This document shows positions 19,204-28,718 of a stretch of 64,000 nucleotides of DNA, piece after piece. The stretch spans positions 62,001 through 126,000 of the forward strand of contig CAWGKT010000004.1 in NCBI GenBank assembly GCA_963823215.1, written 5' to 3'. A model generated the notes under the pieces. That model was not told where the DNA came from. It saw nothing but the letters and a program-made list of their open reading frames with translations, and did no database searches. The DNA comes from CAIWHR01 sp963823215. Its GTDB lineage: Bacteria; Pseudomonadota; Gammaproteobacteria; Burkholderiales; Casimicrobiaceae. Within the stretch, counting starts at the first letter, position 1. Every line of letters begins with the position of its first letter. Made by a program: the position numbers and the translations under genes.

Positions 19204-21117
19204 ATGGCGTCGGCCGGCCCCCGGACCCGCGGCAATGCCGTATTGCGGCACGAGGCCGATGCTCGCTCCGGAACGATGATGCGCGATATGCCACCGGCTT
19301 CCTCCCCCGCTCTTCGCGCGCGCGACACGCTGCGCCGGGTGTTCGGGTTCGCGGCGTTTCGCGGCGCGCAGGAGGACATCGTCAGCCACGTCTGCGCGGG
19401 CGGGGACGCGCTGGTACTGATGCCCACGGGCAGCGGCAAGAGCCTGTGCTATCAGATCCCGGCGCTCCTGCGCGACGGGACGGCGGTCGTCGTCTCGCCG
19501 CTGATCGCGTTGATGCAGGACCAGGTGGCCGCGCTGACCCAGGCCGGTGTGCGCGCGGCGGCGCTCAACTCGTCGCTCCCCGGGCCGGAGAGCGCGCGAA
19601 TCGAGCGCGCGTTCGCGGCGGGGGAGCTCGATCTGCTCTATGTCGCGCCGGAACGGCTGCTCACGCCGCGCTGCCTTGAACTCATTGATCGCGCGGAGGT
19701 CGCGCTGTTCGCGATCGACGAGGCGCATTGCGTTTCGCAGTGGGGCCACGATTTCCGGCCCGAGTATCTCGGCTTGTCGGTGCTGCACGAGCGCTATCCC
19801 GCGGTACCGCGCATCGCGCTCACCGCCACCGCGGATCCTCTGACGCGCACCGAAATCGTCGAGCGACTGGCGCTCGCCGACGCGCGCGTGTTCGTGTCGA
19901 GCTTCGACCGGCCCAATATCCGCTACACGATCGTCGACAAGGACGACGCCCGGGCGCAGCTCCTCGCCTTCATCCGCGGCGAGCATCCGGGCGAGGCGGG
20001 CATCGTCTATTGCCTGTCGCGCCGGCGCGTCGACGATACGGCCGCCTGGCTTGCCGGCAAGGGCGTCGCGGCGATTCCGTATCACGCCGGGATGGACAAT
20101 GCAGACCGGTACGGCAACCAGGCACGGTTCCAGAGGGAAGACGGCATCGTCGTCGTCGCGACGATCGCCTTCGGCATGGGTATCGACAAGCCGGACGTGC
20201 GTTTCGTCGCGCACCTGGACCTGCCGAAGAGCGTCGAGGGCTACTACCAGGAGACCGGCCGCGCGGGGCGCGACGGACTGCCGGCGGATGCGTGGATGGC
20301 CTACGGGCTGTCCGACGTGGTGCAGCAACGCAGGCTGGTCGAGCAGTCCGACGCGGACGACGCGTTCAAGCGCGTGGCGAGCGCCAAGCTCGACGCGCTG
20401 CTCGGTCTCGCGGAGACGGCATCCTGCCGCCGCGTGCGGCTGCTCGACTACTTCGGCGAGGCGAGCGCGCCGTGCGGCAATTGCGACAACTGCCTGGCGC
20501 CGCCACAGACGTGGGATGCGACCGACGCCGCACGGCGTGCGCTCTCCGCGATATATCGCACCGGGCAGCGTTTCGGCGCGGCCTACGTGATCGACATTCT
20601 GTGCGGCAAGTCTGACGAGCGCATCCTGCGCTGGGGGCACGAGCGCCTGTCCGTCTTCGGCATCGGCACGGACCTCGACCACACGATCTGGCGCAGCGTC
20701 TTCCGCCAGCTCGTGGCGCAGGGACTCGTGCACGTCGACCACGAGGCGTTCGGCGCGCTGAAATTGGCGGAGGCGAGCCGCGCGGTGCTGCGCGGCGAAG
20801 CGACGGTTGCCATGCGGCGCACTGTCGCGCGCACCCCGCGGGCGCCGAAGCTGCGGGGCGAGGCGCTGGCCTTGGGCGCGGCCGCCCAGTCGGTCTTCGA
20901 ACGGTTGCGGGCGTGGCGTGGAGGAGAGGCGCGCGCACAGGGCGTGCCCGCCTTCGTGATCCTGCACGATCGCACGCTCGCGGCGATCGCGCAGACGAAG
21001 CCGGCGGATCTCGCCGCGCTCGCGCGCATCGACGGTATCGGCGCGGTGAAGCTAGCGCGCTATGGCGAGGCCATCGTGGCGCTGGTAGGCCGGGCCGACG
21101 CCCCGGGGCAGCTCTGA
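19204..21117 (+). CDS. recQ: ATP-dependent DNA helicase RecQ
   Basis: Up to 637 residues; ATG 19276 (MMRDMPPASS) is an equally likely start, since residues before it are not conserved in RecQ. Motifs: Walker A LMPTGSGKSLCYQ, DEAH in IDEAHCVSQWGHDFRPEY, motif VI ETGRAGRDG. The zinc site is CRRVRLLDYFGE..CGNCDNC, followed by the RQC domain and a C-terminal HRDC domain (PAFVILHDRTLAAIA). It unwinds DNA in recombination repair. It follows maeB by 10 bases and faces htpG tail to tail. Confidence 0.95.
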   Translation: MASAGPRTRGNAVLRHEADARSGTMMRDMPPASSPALRARDTLRRVFGFAAFRGAQEDIVSHVCAGGDALVLMPTGSGKSLCYQIPALLRDGTAVVVSPLIALMQDQVAALTQAGVRAAALNSSLPGPESARIERAFAAGELDLLYVAPERLLTPRCLELIDRAEVALFAIDEAHCVSQWGHDFRPEYLGLSVLHERYPAVPRIALTATADPLTRTEIVERLALADARVFVSSFDRPNIRYTIVDKDDARAQLLAFIRGEHPGEAGIVYCLSRRRVDDTAAWLAGKGVAAIPYHAGMDNADRYGNQARFQREDGIVVVATIAFGMGIDKPDVRFVAHLDLPKSVEGYYQETGRAGRDGLPADAWMAYGLSDVVQQRRLVEQSDADDAFKRVASAKLDALLGLAETASCRRVRLLDYFGEASAPCGNCDNCLAPPQTWDATDAARRALSAIYRTGQRFGAAYVIDILCGKSDERILRWGHERLSVFGIGTDLDHTIWRSVFRQLVAQGLVHVDHEAFGALKLAEASRAVLRGEATVAMRRTVARTPRAPKLRGEALALGAAAQSVFERLRAWRGGEARAQGVPAFVILHDRTLAAIAQTKPADLAALARIDGIGAVKLARYGEAIVALVGRADAPGQL

Positions 21118-21200
21118 AACGACACGGCGAACTCCACCCCTGCGTCTGACCGCTGCCACCTGCGCGGTGGTGCCGGTCTATCGCGGGGCTATCCGGGCAC

Positions 21201-23135
21201 TCAGCCGGGAAGGATGATCCGCGACCCGCCGCCGCTCATCTCCAGCATCAGCTCGTTGATCCGCTTGACGAAGGTGGCCGGATCGTCGAGCTGCCCGCCT
21301 TCGGCCAGCAGAGCCTGATCGAGCAGCACCGCCGCCCAGTCGTCGAACTTCTTGTCGTCGTCCTTAAGCCGCAGCACCACCGGATGCTTCGGATTGATTT
21401 CCAGGATCGGCTTCATCGCGGGTCCCTGCTGACCGGAGGCCTTGAGGAGCCGCGCGAGATTGCCGCTCATGTCGTGGAGGTCCGCGACGAGGCAGGCCGG
21501 AGACTCCGTCAGGCGGTGCGTCACGCGGACTTCCTTGACGCGCTCGCCGAGGCTCGCCTTGATGCGGCCGACGAGGTCGCCGAGCTCGGTGGCTTCCTGC
21601 TCGCGTTCCTTCTTCTCGGCTTCGTCTTCGAGCGCTCCGAGATCGAGACCGCCCTTGGCGACGGAGACCAGCTCCTTGCCGTCGAATTCGGTGACGTGGC
21701 CCACGACCCACTCGTCGACACGGTCCGACAGCAGCAGCACCTCGATGCCCTTCTTGCGGAACACCTCGAGGTGCGGGCTGTTCTTCGCGGCATTGAACGT
21801 CTCGGCCGTCACGTAGTAGATCTTTTCCTGCCCGTCCTTCATGCGGCTGCGGTATTCGGCGAGCGACACCGTCTGGTCGGCCGAATCGGCGTGGGTCGAG
21901 GCGAAACGCAGCAGGCCGGCGATGCGGTCCTTGTTGGTGGCGTCCTCGCCGGCACCTTCCTTCAGCACGTTGCCGAAGGCGTCCCAGAATTTGGCATACT
22001 TTTCCTTGTCGCTCTCCGCGAGCTCTTCGAGGAGGGCGAGCACTTTCCGCGTGCAGCCGCCGCGGATCGCCTCGATGTCCTTCGACTCCTGCAGGATCTC
22101 GCGCGAGATGTTGAGGGGCAGATCGTTCGAATCGACGACGCCGCGGACGAAGCGCAGATAGGCCGGCAACAGCTGCTCGGCGTCGTCCATGATGAAGACC
22201 CGGCGCACGTAGAGCTTGATGCCGTGGCGGGCGTTGCGGTCCCACAGGTCGAACGGCGCCCGTGACGGGACGTAAAGGAGGTGCGTGTATTCCTGGCGCC
22301 CTTCGACGCGCGCGTGGCTCCACGCCAGCGGATCGTCGAAGTCGTGGCCGACGTGCTTGTAGAACTCCCTGTACTGCTCGTCGCTGATGTCGGCCTTCCC
22401 GCGGGTCCACAGCGCCGACGCCTGGTTGACTGTTTCCTCGCCCTCGACTTTCTCCTGCTTGCCGTCCTTCCACTCTTCCTTCGGCATGAGGATCGGTTGC
22501 ACGATGTGGTCGGAGTACTTGCGGATGATCGAGCGCAGTTTGAACCCGGCGAGGAGGTCGTCCTGGCCTTCGCGCAGGTGCAGCGTGATCGCCGTTCCCC
22601 GGGTCGCCTTCTCCTTCATTTCGATGGCGAATTCGCCGCCGCCGTCCGATTCCCACAGCACGCCCTGATCCGGCTTCTCGCCCGCGCGACGCGTGTGCAC
22701 CGTCACCTTGTCCGCGACGATGAACGACGAATAGAAGCCGACGCCGAACTGCCCGATCAGGTGCGCGTCCTTCTGCTGGTCGCCGGTGAGCTGCGAGAAG
22801 AACTCCCGCGTGCCGGACTTCGCGATCGTGCCCAGGTTCGTGATCACCTCGTCGCGGCTCATGCCCACGCCGTTGTCGGCGATGGAGAGGGTCCTGGCCG
22901 CCGGATCGTAGTCGATCCGGATCTTCAGCTCGAAATCGTCCTCGAACAGGGCCTCGTTGTGCAGCGCCTCGAAGCGCAGCTTGTCGCAGGCGTCCGAAGC
23001 GTTGGAGATCAGCTCGCGCAGGAAGATCTCGCGGTTCGAGTACAGCGAATGGATCATCAGCTGCAAGAGCTGCCGGACTTCGGTCTGGAAGCCCAGGGTT
23101 TCGCGCTCGGCGCGCTCGGCGGTGTGTTCGGTCAC
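21201..23135 (-). CDS. htpG: Molecular chaperone HtpG (Hsp90)
   Basis: 644 residues from GTG 23135, which has a strong AAGGAGG ribosome site; a start at 23186 would add 17 unconserved residues. The GHKL ATPase region shows SLYSNREIFLRELISNASDA, the nucleotide-lid motif IGQFGVGFYSSF and ADNGVGM (here IADNGVGMSRDE). Middle and C-terminal dimerisation domains are complete. Cytosolic stress chaperone. The 185-base gap upstream has no clear promoter that I can assign. Confidence 0.96.
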   Translation of the reverse strand: MTEHTAERAERETLGFQTEVRQLLQLMIHSLYSNREIFLRELISNASDACDKLRFEALHNEALFEDDFELKIRIDYDPAARTLSIADNGVGMSRDEVITNLGTIAKSGTREFFSQLTGDQQKDAHLIGQFGVGFYSSFIVADKVTVHTRRAGEKPDQGVLWESDGGGEFAIEMKEKATRGTAITLHLREGQDDLLAGFKLRSIIRKYSDHIVQPILMPKEEWKDGKQEKVEGEETVNQASALWTRGKADISDEQYREFYKHVGHDFDDPLAWSHARVEGRQEYTHLLYVPSRAPFDLWDRNARHGIKLYVRRVFIMDDAEQLLPAYLRFVRGVVDSNDLPLNISREILQESKDIEAIRGGCTRKVLALLEELAESDKEKYAKFWDAFGNVLKEGAGEDATNKDRIAGLLRFASTHADSADQTVSLAEYRSRMKDGQEKIYYVTAETFNAAKNSPHLEVFRKKGIEVLLLSDRVDEWVVGHVTEFDGKELVSVAKGGLDLGALEDEAEKKEREQEATELGDLVGRIKASLGERVKEVRVTHRLTESPACLVADLHDMSGNLARLLKASGQQGPAMKPILEINPKHPVVLRLKDDDKKFDDWAAVLLDQALLAEGGQLDDPATFVKRINELMLEMSGGGSRIILPG

Positions 23136-23320
23136 GGCAGTCCTCCTTGGATTCACGTCTGCAGAATTTTGGTGCCACTCGGCCAAATTTCAACCGTCGG
23201 CCTGGGAAGCGGCGAAACCTGCCGCCATCCGAAAGGGACGGGACGCTGACGCAACGACCATCATGGTGACCCTTTTACGGATCGACCTCGATGCTTCGTC
23301 GGATGGGCGACGCGCGCAGG

Positions 23321-23662
23321 TCAATCGACCTCCCTCGATGGTCCGTCCGGGTCCAAGCACAGCGCCGCGGCCGTCACGTCGAGAAAGTTGGCGACGCGTT
23401 GGACGTTGCGGAACGATGCATGCAGGATCGCGAGCGCTACCAGGCTGCACTCCACCTCGCCGTCGTCAATGGCGGCGGGCGGGCCAGGCAGTTCGTCCTG
23501 GAACCCCGCGCGGTGTCCGATTTCCCAATCCGTGGCCGCCTTGAGCCAGGCCAACAGGCGGGGGACGATGACGGGTTCGCTATCGATTGTCGCACGCAGG
23601 GCGTGCAATTCGTGATCCGGCATGGCGGCAAGAGCAGCGGCGATGTCGGCGATCGAATCCAT
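23321..23662 (-). CDS. Hypothetical protein, 113 residues
   Basis: I do not recognise this protein. It is acidic, mostly alpha-helical in appearance and soluble (MDSIADIAAALAAMPDHELH at the start), with balanced composition typical of a real gene. There is no obvious ribosome site before ATG 23662. It lies alone between htpG and the short-chain dehydrogenase gene, both on the same strand. Its product or reality is uncertain. Confidence 0.45.
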   Translation of the reverse strand: MDSIADIAAALAAMPDHELHALRATIDSEPVIVPRLLAWLKAATDWEIGHRAGFQDELPGPPAAIDDGEVECSLVALAILHASFRNVQRVANFLDVTAAALCLDPDGPSREVD

Positions 23663-23773
23663 CGGAGAAATTTCGCCGCCCGCCCACCGGCAAGGCGGCG
23701 CGTCGTGCCTGCGGCACCGCGCTATGAATCGAGCCGGCGGCCTTCGGCAATCGCGAACAACTCCTAACGGGCG

Positions 23774-24589
23774 CTATGCCGGTGCGTGCCAGCCAGCGTC
23801 CGCCCAAAGCTCGCCGCTCACTGCCGAATTGGCGAGCATAAAGCAGATCGCATCGGCGATCTCGTCGGGGCGAATCAGTCGGCTCAGCTGCGTGAACGGC
23901 AAAATGTGCTTGCTGATGTAGTCATCACCCATCGAGCGCACCATCGGCGTGTCGGTGAACCCCGGGTGAATCAACCCGCAGCGCACGCCGTAATAAACGG
24001 CCTCCTTCATTATGGTCGCTGCCGCACCCTCGAGGCCGGCCTTGGTGCTGGCATATGAGATTTGGCCGCGGTTGCCCTGCGACGAAACGGAGCCGATGAA
24101 CACGATGGCCCCTTGCATCCCCTCGGACGGTTGCCAGCGCTTGAGGCCACAGGCAGCGCGATTCTCGGCAATGCGTCCGATCATTTCGAGCGCCCAGTAG
24201 ACGGGCGCCACGAGGTTCACATCGATGACCTGCTTGAACCGGTCCACCGGATAGATCCGCGCCTTCCCGGTGGTCTTGTCTATACGGACGGCAAGATCGT
24301 CGCGCGTGATGCCGGCCGCCGGCACACACATCGTGACGGTGTCGAACTGGCTGCTGATGGAATCGAAAACCGAGGCGCGAAAGGCCTCGTCGGTCGTATT
24401 GCCACAGTAGGGGTGGGCCACCAGCCGACCCGCCTCGGCATTGATTTCGGCGGCGACACTGATGATGTTCTCGCCCATGTCCACGAGCGCCAATGCGCGC
24501 ACATTGCGGTGCGCCAATTCCGACGCCACGGCCCGCCCGATGCCGCTAGCGGCACCGGTAATAACCGCAACCTTTCCAGCGATTTCCAT
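23774..24589 (-). CDS. Short-chain dehydrogenase/reductase
   Basis: 271 residues; ATG 24589 follows AGGAG. Cofactor motif TGAASGIGRAVA near the N-terminus; catalytic Ser in FIGSVSSQG and YxxxK in YASTKAGLEG. Classical NAD(P)-dependent SDR of unknown substrate. An insertion around GLKRWQPSEGMQ is longer than in the closest SDRs I know. Codon use is slightly less GC-biased than neighbours, which may indicate transfer. The 285 bases upstream to the Rieske gene contain no gene that I can support. Confidence 0.85.
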   Translation of the reverse strand: MEIAGKVAVITGAASGIGRAVASELAHRNVRALALVDMGENIISVAAEINAEAGRLVAHPYCGNTTDEAFRASVFDSISSQFDTVTMCVPAAGITRDDLAVRIDKTTGKARIYPVDRFKQVIDVNLVAPVYWALEMIGRIAENRAACGLKRWQPSEGMQGAIVFIGSVSSQGNRGQISYASTKAGLEGAAATIMKEAVYYGVRCGLIHPGFTDTPMVRSMGDDYISKHILPFTQLSRLIRPDEIADAICFMLANSAVSGELWADAGWHAPA

Positions 24590-24874
24590 ATAGGCTCCTG
24601 ATGGATTGCTGCACTGCACCATCCTAGCTGCTTTGTGGGCTGATGTCACGGGAAATTTGGGCGCGCAGCGCGACCATGACATTTGCATAATTGCCGAGCA
24701 CGCTGATCGTGCCGTGGCCGCTGGGCCGCAGCGGGCAACGATGGCCGCACCTATCTCGGTGCTCATGGTGCGACAGACACGGCCAGGGGCGATTCGGCCG
24801 GGCCCCGCTTGGCGGGCCGCCTCAAATCACGTGCTTGGCCGCCTCAACCGGGGCGAGAATGAGCCTCAACCCGT

Positions 24875-26128
24875 TCATCGCGGCTGCATCGCCTTCAGGT
24901 ACCAGCGGATGAACGCGTCGACGTTGTATTCCTTGCGCTGCGACAGCGGGCCCGGCTCGTAGCCGGTCGATTCGACGCCCTTCTGCTGCCACTTGCAGAT
25001 CTCCCAGTCCTGCTCGTTGGTGAGATGCCAGAACGGCAGCAGGCGATCGAGCTGGTAATCCGCGCCTTCGCGCGCATCCTGGTGCACGAGCCAGTAGCTC
25101 TTCATCGCCGTCTCGCGCTGGCCGGCCGGCAGCATGCGCGTCACGACCGCGTGGTCGCAGCTCGCGTGCAGCCAGAAGTTGGGCAGGCTCCTCATCCGCA
25201 GCACACCGACGTCGGCATCCGGGTAGTCACCCATCAGCGGTGCGACGCGCGTGCCGTCCAGCGATTCGGTGGCGAAGCCATCGGCGAGCGCCGTGCGGTT
25301 GCAGGTGTACCAAAGGTCGTGGTCCGGATCCGGGAACGTGGCGAGGCCGCCCTTCGGATGCGCGACGCCATCGCCCGGCACTTCCCACTTGGACTCGATG
25401 CGCGCGATAGCCGCGGCGATCTGCTGCCGTGTCGCTTCCGAGGCGTGCTCTTCCTCGTACACGTCGAAGTTCGATTTCGCGTATTGCGGATGGCGCGGCG
25501 TGCAGTGGTAGCACTCGCGGTTGTTCTCCCAGACGAGCTTCCAGTTCGCCTCGACCTCGTACTCGGTCGTATGCGCGATCCGCGCGCGGTCGAATCCCTG
25601 CGGCGCGCCGGCGACTTCGAAGCGCCGGCGGAAACCCTCGAATTCCGGAGGCGCGTCGGAGACTGAAATGTAGATGAATCCGGCGACGACCTCGGCGCGC
25701 ACCGGCTTCAAGCCCAGCTTCGACTTGTCGACGCCGTCATGCATGCCGTGGCAGGCGATCAGATCGCCCCGCTGCGAATAGGTCCAGCTGTGATACGGGC
25801 AGACGAGGGCGCGGACGTGGCCGCTCTCCGTGCGGCAGATCTGCGAACCGCGGTGGCGGCACACGTTGTGGAACGCGCGCACCACACCGTCGTCGCCGCG
25901 GATCACCAGGACGGGAGCGTCACCGACGGACAGCGTCAGGAAATCGCCGGGGTTAGGGACCTCGAATGCGAAACCGGCAAACAGCCACCCGCGCTGCCAG
26001 ACGCGCTGCAGCTCGGCCGCATACAGCGCTTCGGTCGTGTAGAACGCGCGCGGCATGCCGCAGCCGTCCTGACGTGAGGCGAGGAGGGCGGTGAGATCGG
26101 GGTCAACCCGTGATGGGGAATCGGACAT
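24875..26128 (-). CDS. Rieske-type aromatic-ring-hydroxylating/amine-demethylating oxygenase, alpha subunit (GbcA-like)
   Basis: 417 residues. The Rieske centre is C90/H92 (CRHRG) and C110/H113 (CPYHSW). The mononuclear-iron helix is NNRECYHCTPRH with H208 and H213. Length and the NNRECYHC sequence resemble glycine-betaine monooxygenase GbcA and carnitine oxygenase, which remove a methyl or acyl-chain group using O2. No reductase (GbcB) gene is in the window. It ends the operon with the dehydrogenase-like gene 19 bases upstream, whose family oxidises dimethylglycine or sarcosine, the next intermediates. Betaine as substrate is inferred. Confidence 0.85.
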   Translation of the reverse strand: MSDSPSRVDPDLTALLASRQDGCGMPRAFYTTEALYAAELQRVWQRGWLFAGFAFEVPNPGDFLTLSVGDAPVLVIRGDDGVVRAFHNVCRHRGSQICRTESGHVRALVCPYHSWTYSQRGDLIACHGMHDGVDKSKLGLKPVRAEVVAGFIYISVSDAPPEFEGFRRRFEVAGAPQGFDRARIAHTTEYEVEANWKLVWENNRECYHCTPRHPQYAKSNFDVYEEEHASEATRQQIAAAIARIESKWEVPGDGVAHPKGGLATFPDPDHDLWYTCNRTALADGFATESLDGTRVAPLMGDYPDADVGVLRMRSLPNFWLHASCDHAVVTRMLPAGQRETAMKSYWLVHQDAREGADYQLDRLLPFWHLTNEQDWEICKWQQKGVESTGYEPGPLSQRKEYNVDAFIRWYLKAMQPR

Positions 26129-26147
26129 GGTCTGGTCGGTGCGGAAA

Positions 26148-28563
26148 TTACGCGAGGATCGCCTTGCGGTCGGGGTCGTAGGGCGGCCGCGCATGCCGGA
26201 TCGCCGGATAGCGCTCGCCCATCGCTTCCACCGCGTATTCCGGATGCTCCGGCTCGTCGGCGGCCGCGTACGCGCACAGGATGTTGCGGCCGACCGTGTA
26301 ACCGTAGCCGGCGCTGCTGACACGGCCCAGCACGCGATCGCCGGCCAGCACGATTTCGCCGCCGAAGAGGTTGACCTCCGGCGGTGCCGTGAACCAGGTG
26401 AGCTTCTGCCTCGGGCCCCTGGTTTTCACTTCGGCCAGGGCGGCGCGGGCGAGAAAGTCGCCCTTGCCGGGCGAGACGCAGAAACCGAGGCCGGCTTCGA
26501 ACGGGTTGTAGTCCGGCGTGATGTCGGAGCCCCATATCAGATAGTGCTTTTCGAGGCGCAGACTGTTGATCGCGCGGTAACCCGCGTTGGCGATGCCGTG
26601 CGGCTGACCGGCCGCCCACAGCTTTTCGTAGAGATAGAGCGCGTACTCGACCGGGACGTGCAGCTCGTAGCCGAGCTCGCCGACGTAGGTCACGCGCAGG
26701 GCCAGCACCGGGGCATAACCGATGTCGAGCTGACGCGCGCTCATGTAGGGAAAATCGGCATTGGCAAGCGGCGCATCGGTGAGTTGCGCGAGCACCTCGC
26801 GGGAGCGCGGCCCGCAGAGATTGAGCACGGCCCGCGCGGACGTGTGATCGTCGATCGCAACGCCGCCGGCTGCGGGGACATGGCGCTCGATCGTCGAGCG
26901 GTCGCGCACGCCCAGCGCGCTGCCGGTGACGAAATAGAAACGGTCGGCGGCAAGCCGCGTGATCGTGACGTCCGCCTCGATGCCGCCGCGCTCGTTGCAA
27001 AGCTGCGTGTAGACGATGGTGCCGACCGGCCTATCGATGTCGTTGCATGCAAGTTTCTGCAGCAGCGCAAGCGCGCCGGGGCCGTGCACCTCGTACTTGG
27101 AGAACGAGCTCATGTCGATCAGCGCAACCCGCTCGCGCACCGCGCGATGCTCGGCGCCGATCGCGTCGAATGCCGGGCCGCGCTCGAACGACGGCACTTC
27201 GACCGCCGGTGTTCCCCGCGGCGCGAACCAGTTCGGGCGCTCCCAGGCGAACTTGTTGCCGTAGACGGCGCCGGCGGCCTTCAGCACCGCGTGCAATGGG
27301 CTGCGCCGCGCGTCGCGACCGGCGTCCGCCTCGTAGGCGGGCCATGCAATGTGATAGTAGCGGCTGTAGCTCTCGACGGCCCGCGCGTACATGAAATCCT
27401 TGACCGAGTGGGGCGCGCCGAAGCGGCGCACGTCGAACGGCCACAGGTCCATCCCCGGGTCGCCGTCGACGATCCAGTTGGCCATCACCCAGCCGGCGCC
27501 GCCGGACGCGGCGATGCCGGAGGTGAAGCCGCAGCAGAGGTAGAAGTTGTCAAGCTCGGGCGAGAGGCCGATGATCGGCTCGCCGTCGGCGGTGATCGGG
27601 ATCGGGCCATTGATCATCTGCCGAATGCCAACTTCGTTCAGCGCCGGAATCCTTGCGGTGGAGGCCTCGGCAATCGGCGCGAAGCGCTCGAAATCCGGCT
27701 GCAGCAGCTCCGGGCCGAAATCCTTGTGGATGCCGTCGGCGCCCCAGGGCGGTGGGTTCTTCTCCCAGCCGCCGACGGCGAGCGCGCCGGGCTCGGGCTT
27801 AACGTAGAAGTTGCCGTCGGGGTCGCGCAGCGTCGGCAGGCCTGCCGGGAAACGGTCGGTCTTCTCGGTGACGAAATACTGGTGCTCGACCGCGCACGAG
27901 GGCACGCGCGTCCCGGCCATCACCGCGATCTCACGGCCCCACATGCCGGTCGCGTTGATCACGCACTCGGTCGCGATCTCCCCCGCGTCGCGTGACCACC
28001 GTCGTCACGCGCCTTCCGGAGCGCTTCATCCCGGTCACGCGCACGCCCTGCGCGATCGTGATGCCGCCGGCGCGCGCGCCCGCCGCATAGGCGTTGGTGA
28101 GGCTCGTCGGGTCGACGTAACCGTCGCCTTCGATCCAGGCGGCGCCCACCACGCCCTTCGCCTCCAGCAGCGGGAACAGGTCGCGGGCCTCTCGCGGCGA
28201 CACGAGCTCGACGTGGAAGCCGAAGCCTTTGGCCATCGTCGCCGAGCGCTTGAGCTCCTGCCAGCGTGTCGGTGACGAGGCAAGACGAAGGCTGCCCACG
28301 CCTTGCCAGCCGGTGGCCTGTCCGGTTTCCGACTCGAGCTTGCCGTACAGCTCGGCGCCGTAGCGCATGATGCGCGTCAGGTTGCTGCTGCTGCGGAGCT
28401 GGCCCACCAATCCGGCCGCGTGCCACGTCGCGCCGTGCGTGAGTTGCAGGCGTTCCAGCAGCAAGACGTCCCGGATCCCGCGCTGCGCGAGGTGGTAGGC
28501 GACGCTGCAGCCGATGACGCCGCCGCCGATGATGACGATGCGGCTCTGCTGGGGCAATGGCAT
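26148..28563 (-). pseudogene. Dimethylglycine/sarcosine dehydrogenase-like flavoprotein, one frameshift
   Basis: Two frames together encode about 805 residues. The first (28563 down to about 27980) has the FAD motif IVIIGGGVIGCSVAYHLAQRG and the covalent-flavin histidine segment ATWHAAGL. The second carries CVINATGMWG, the rest of the oxidase domain and a C-terminal GcvT-like folate-binding domain (GIANAGYRAINSLRLEKHY). The frames join if one base is removed from the C5 run at 27980-27984. Such enzymes oxidise N-methyl groups and pass formaldehyde to tetrahydrofolate. The gene is intact apart from this, so a homopolymer error is likely. It is divergent from mttB and upstream of the Rieske gene. 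Confidence 0.85.
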
Positions 28564-28718
28564 AGGAGCGCGAATCTAGCACAATGCCGGCTGGCTCGAG
28601 TGCCGGGCTCGCGAGCGGGAATGGCGTCCCTGCGCAACGCGGCGTCGCATACGGATCAGCCGCGGCGCGCGCCGCCCGCCATACTCGAACAATGCCCCAT
28701 CCCGGCGCAGGAGAATCC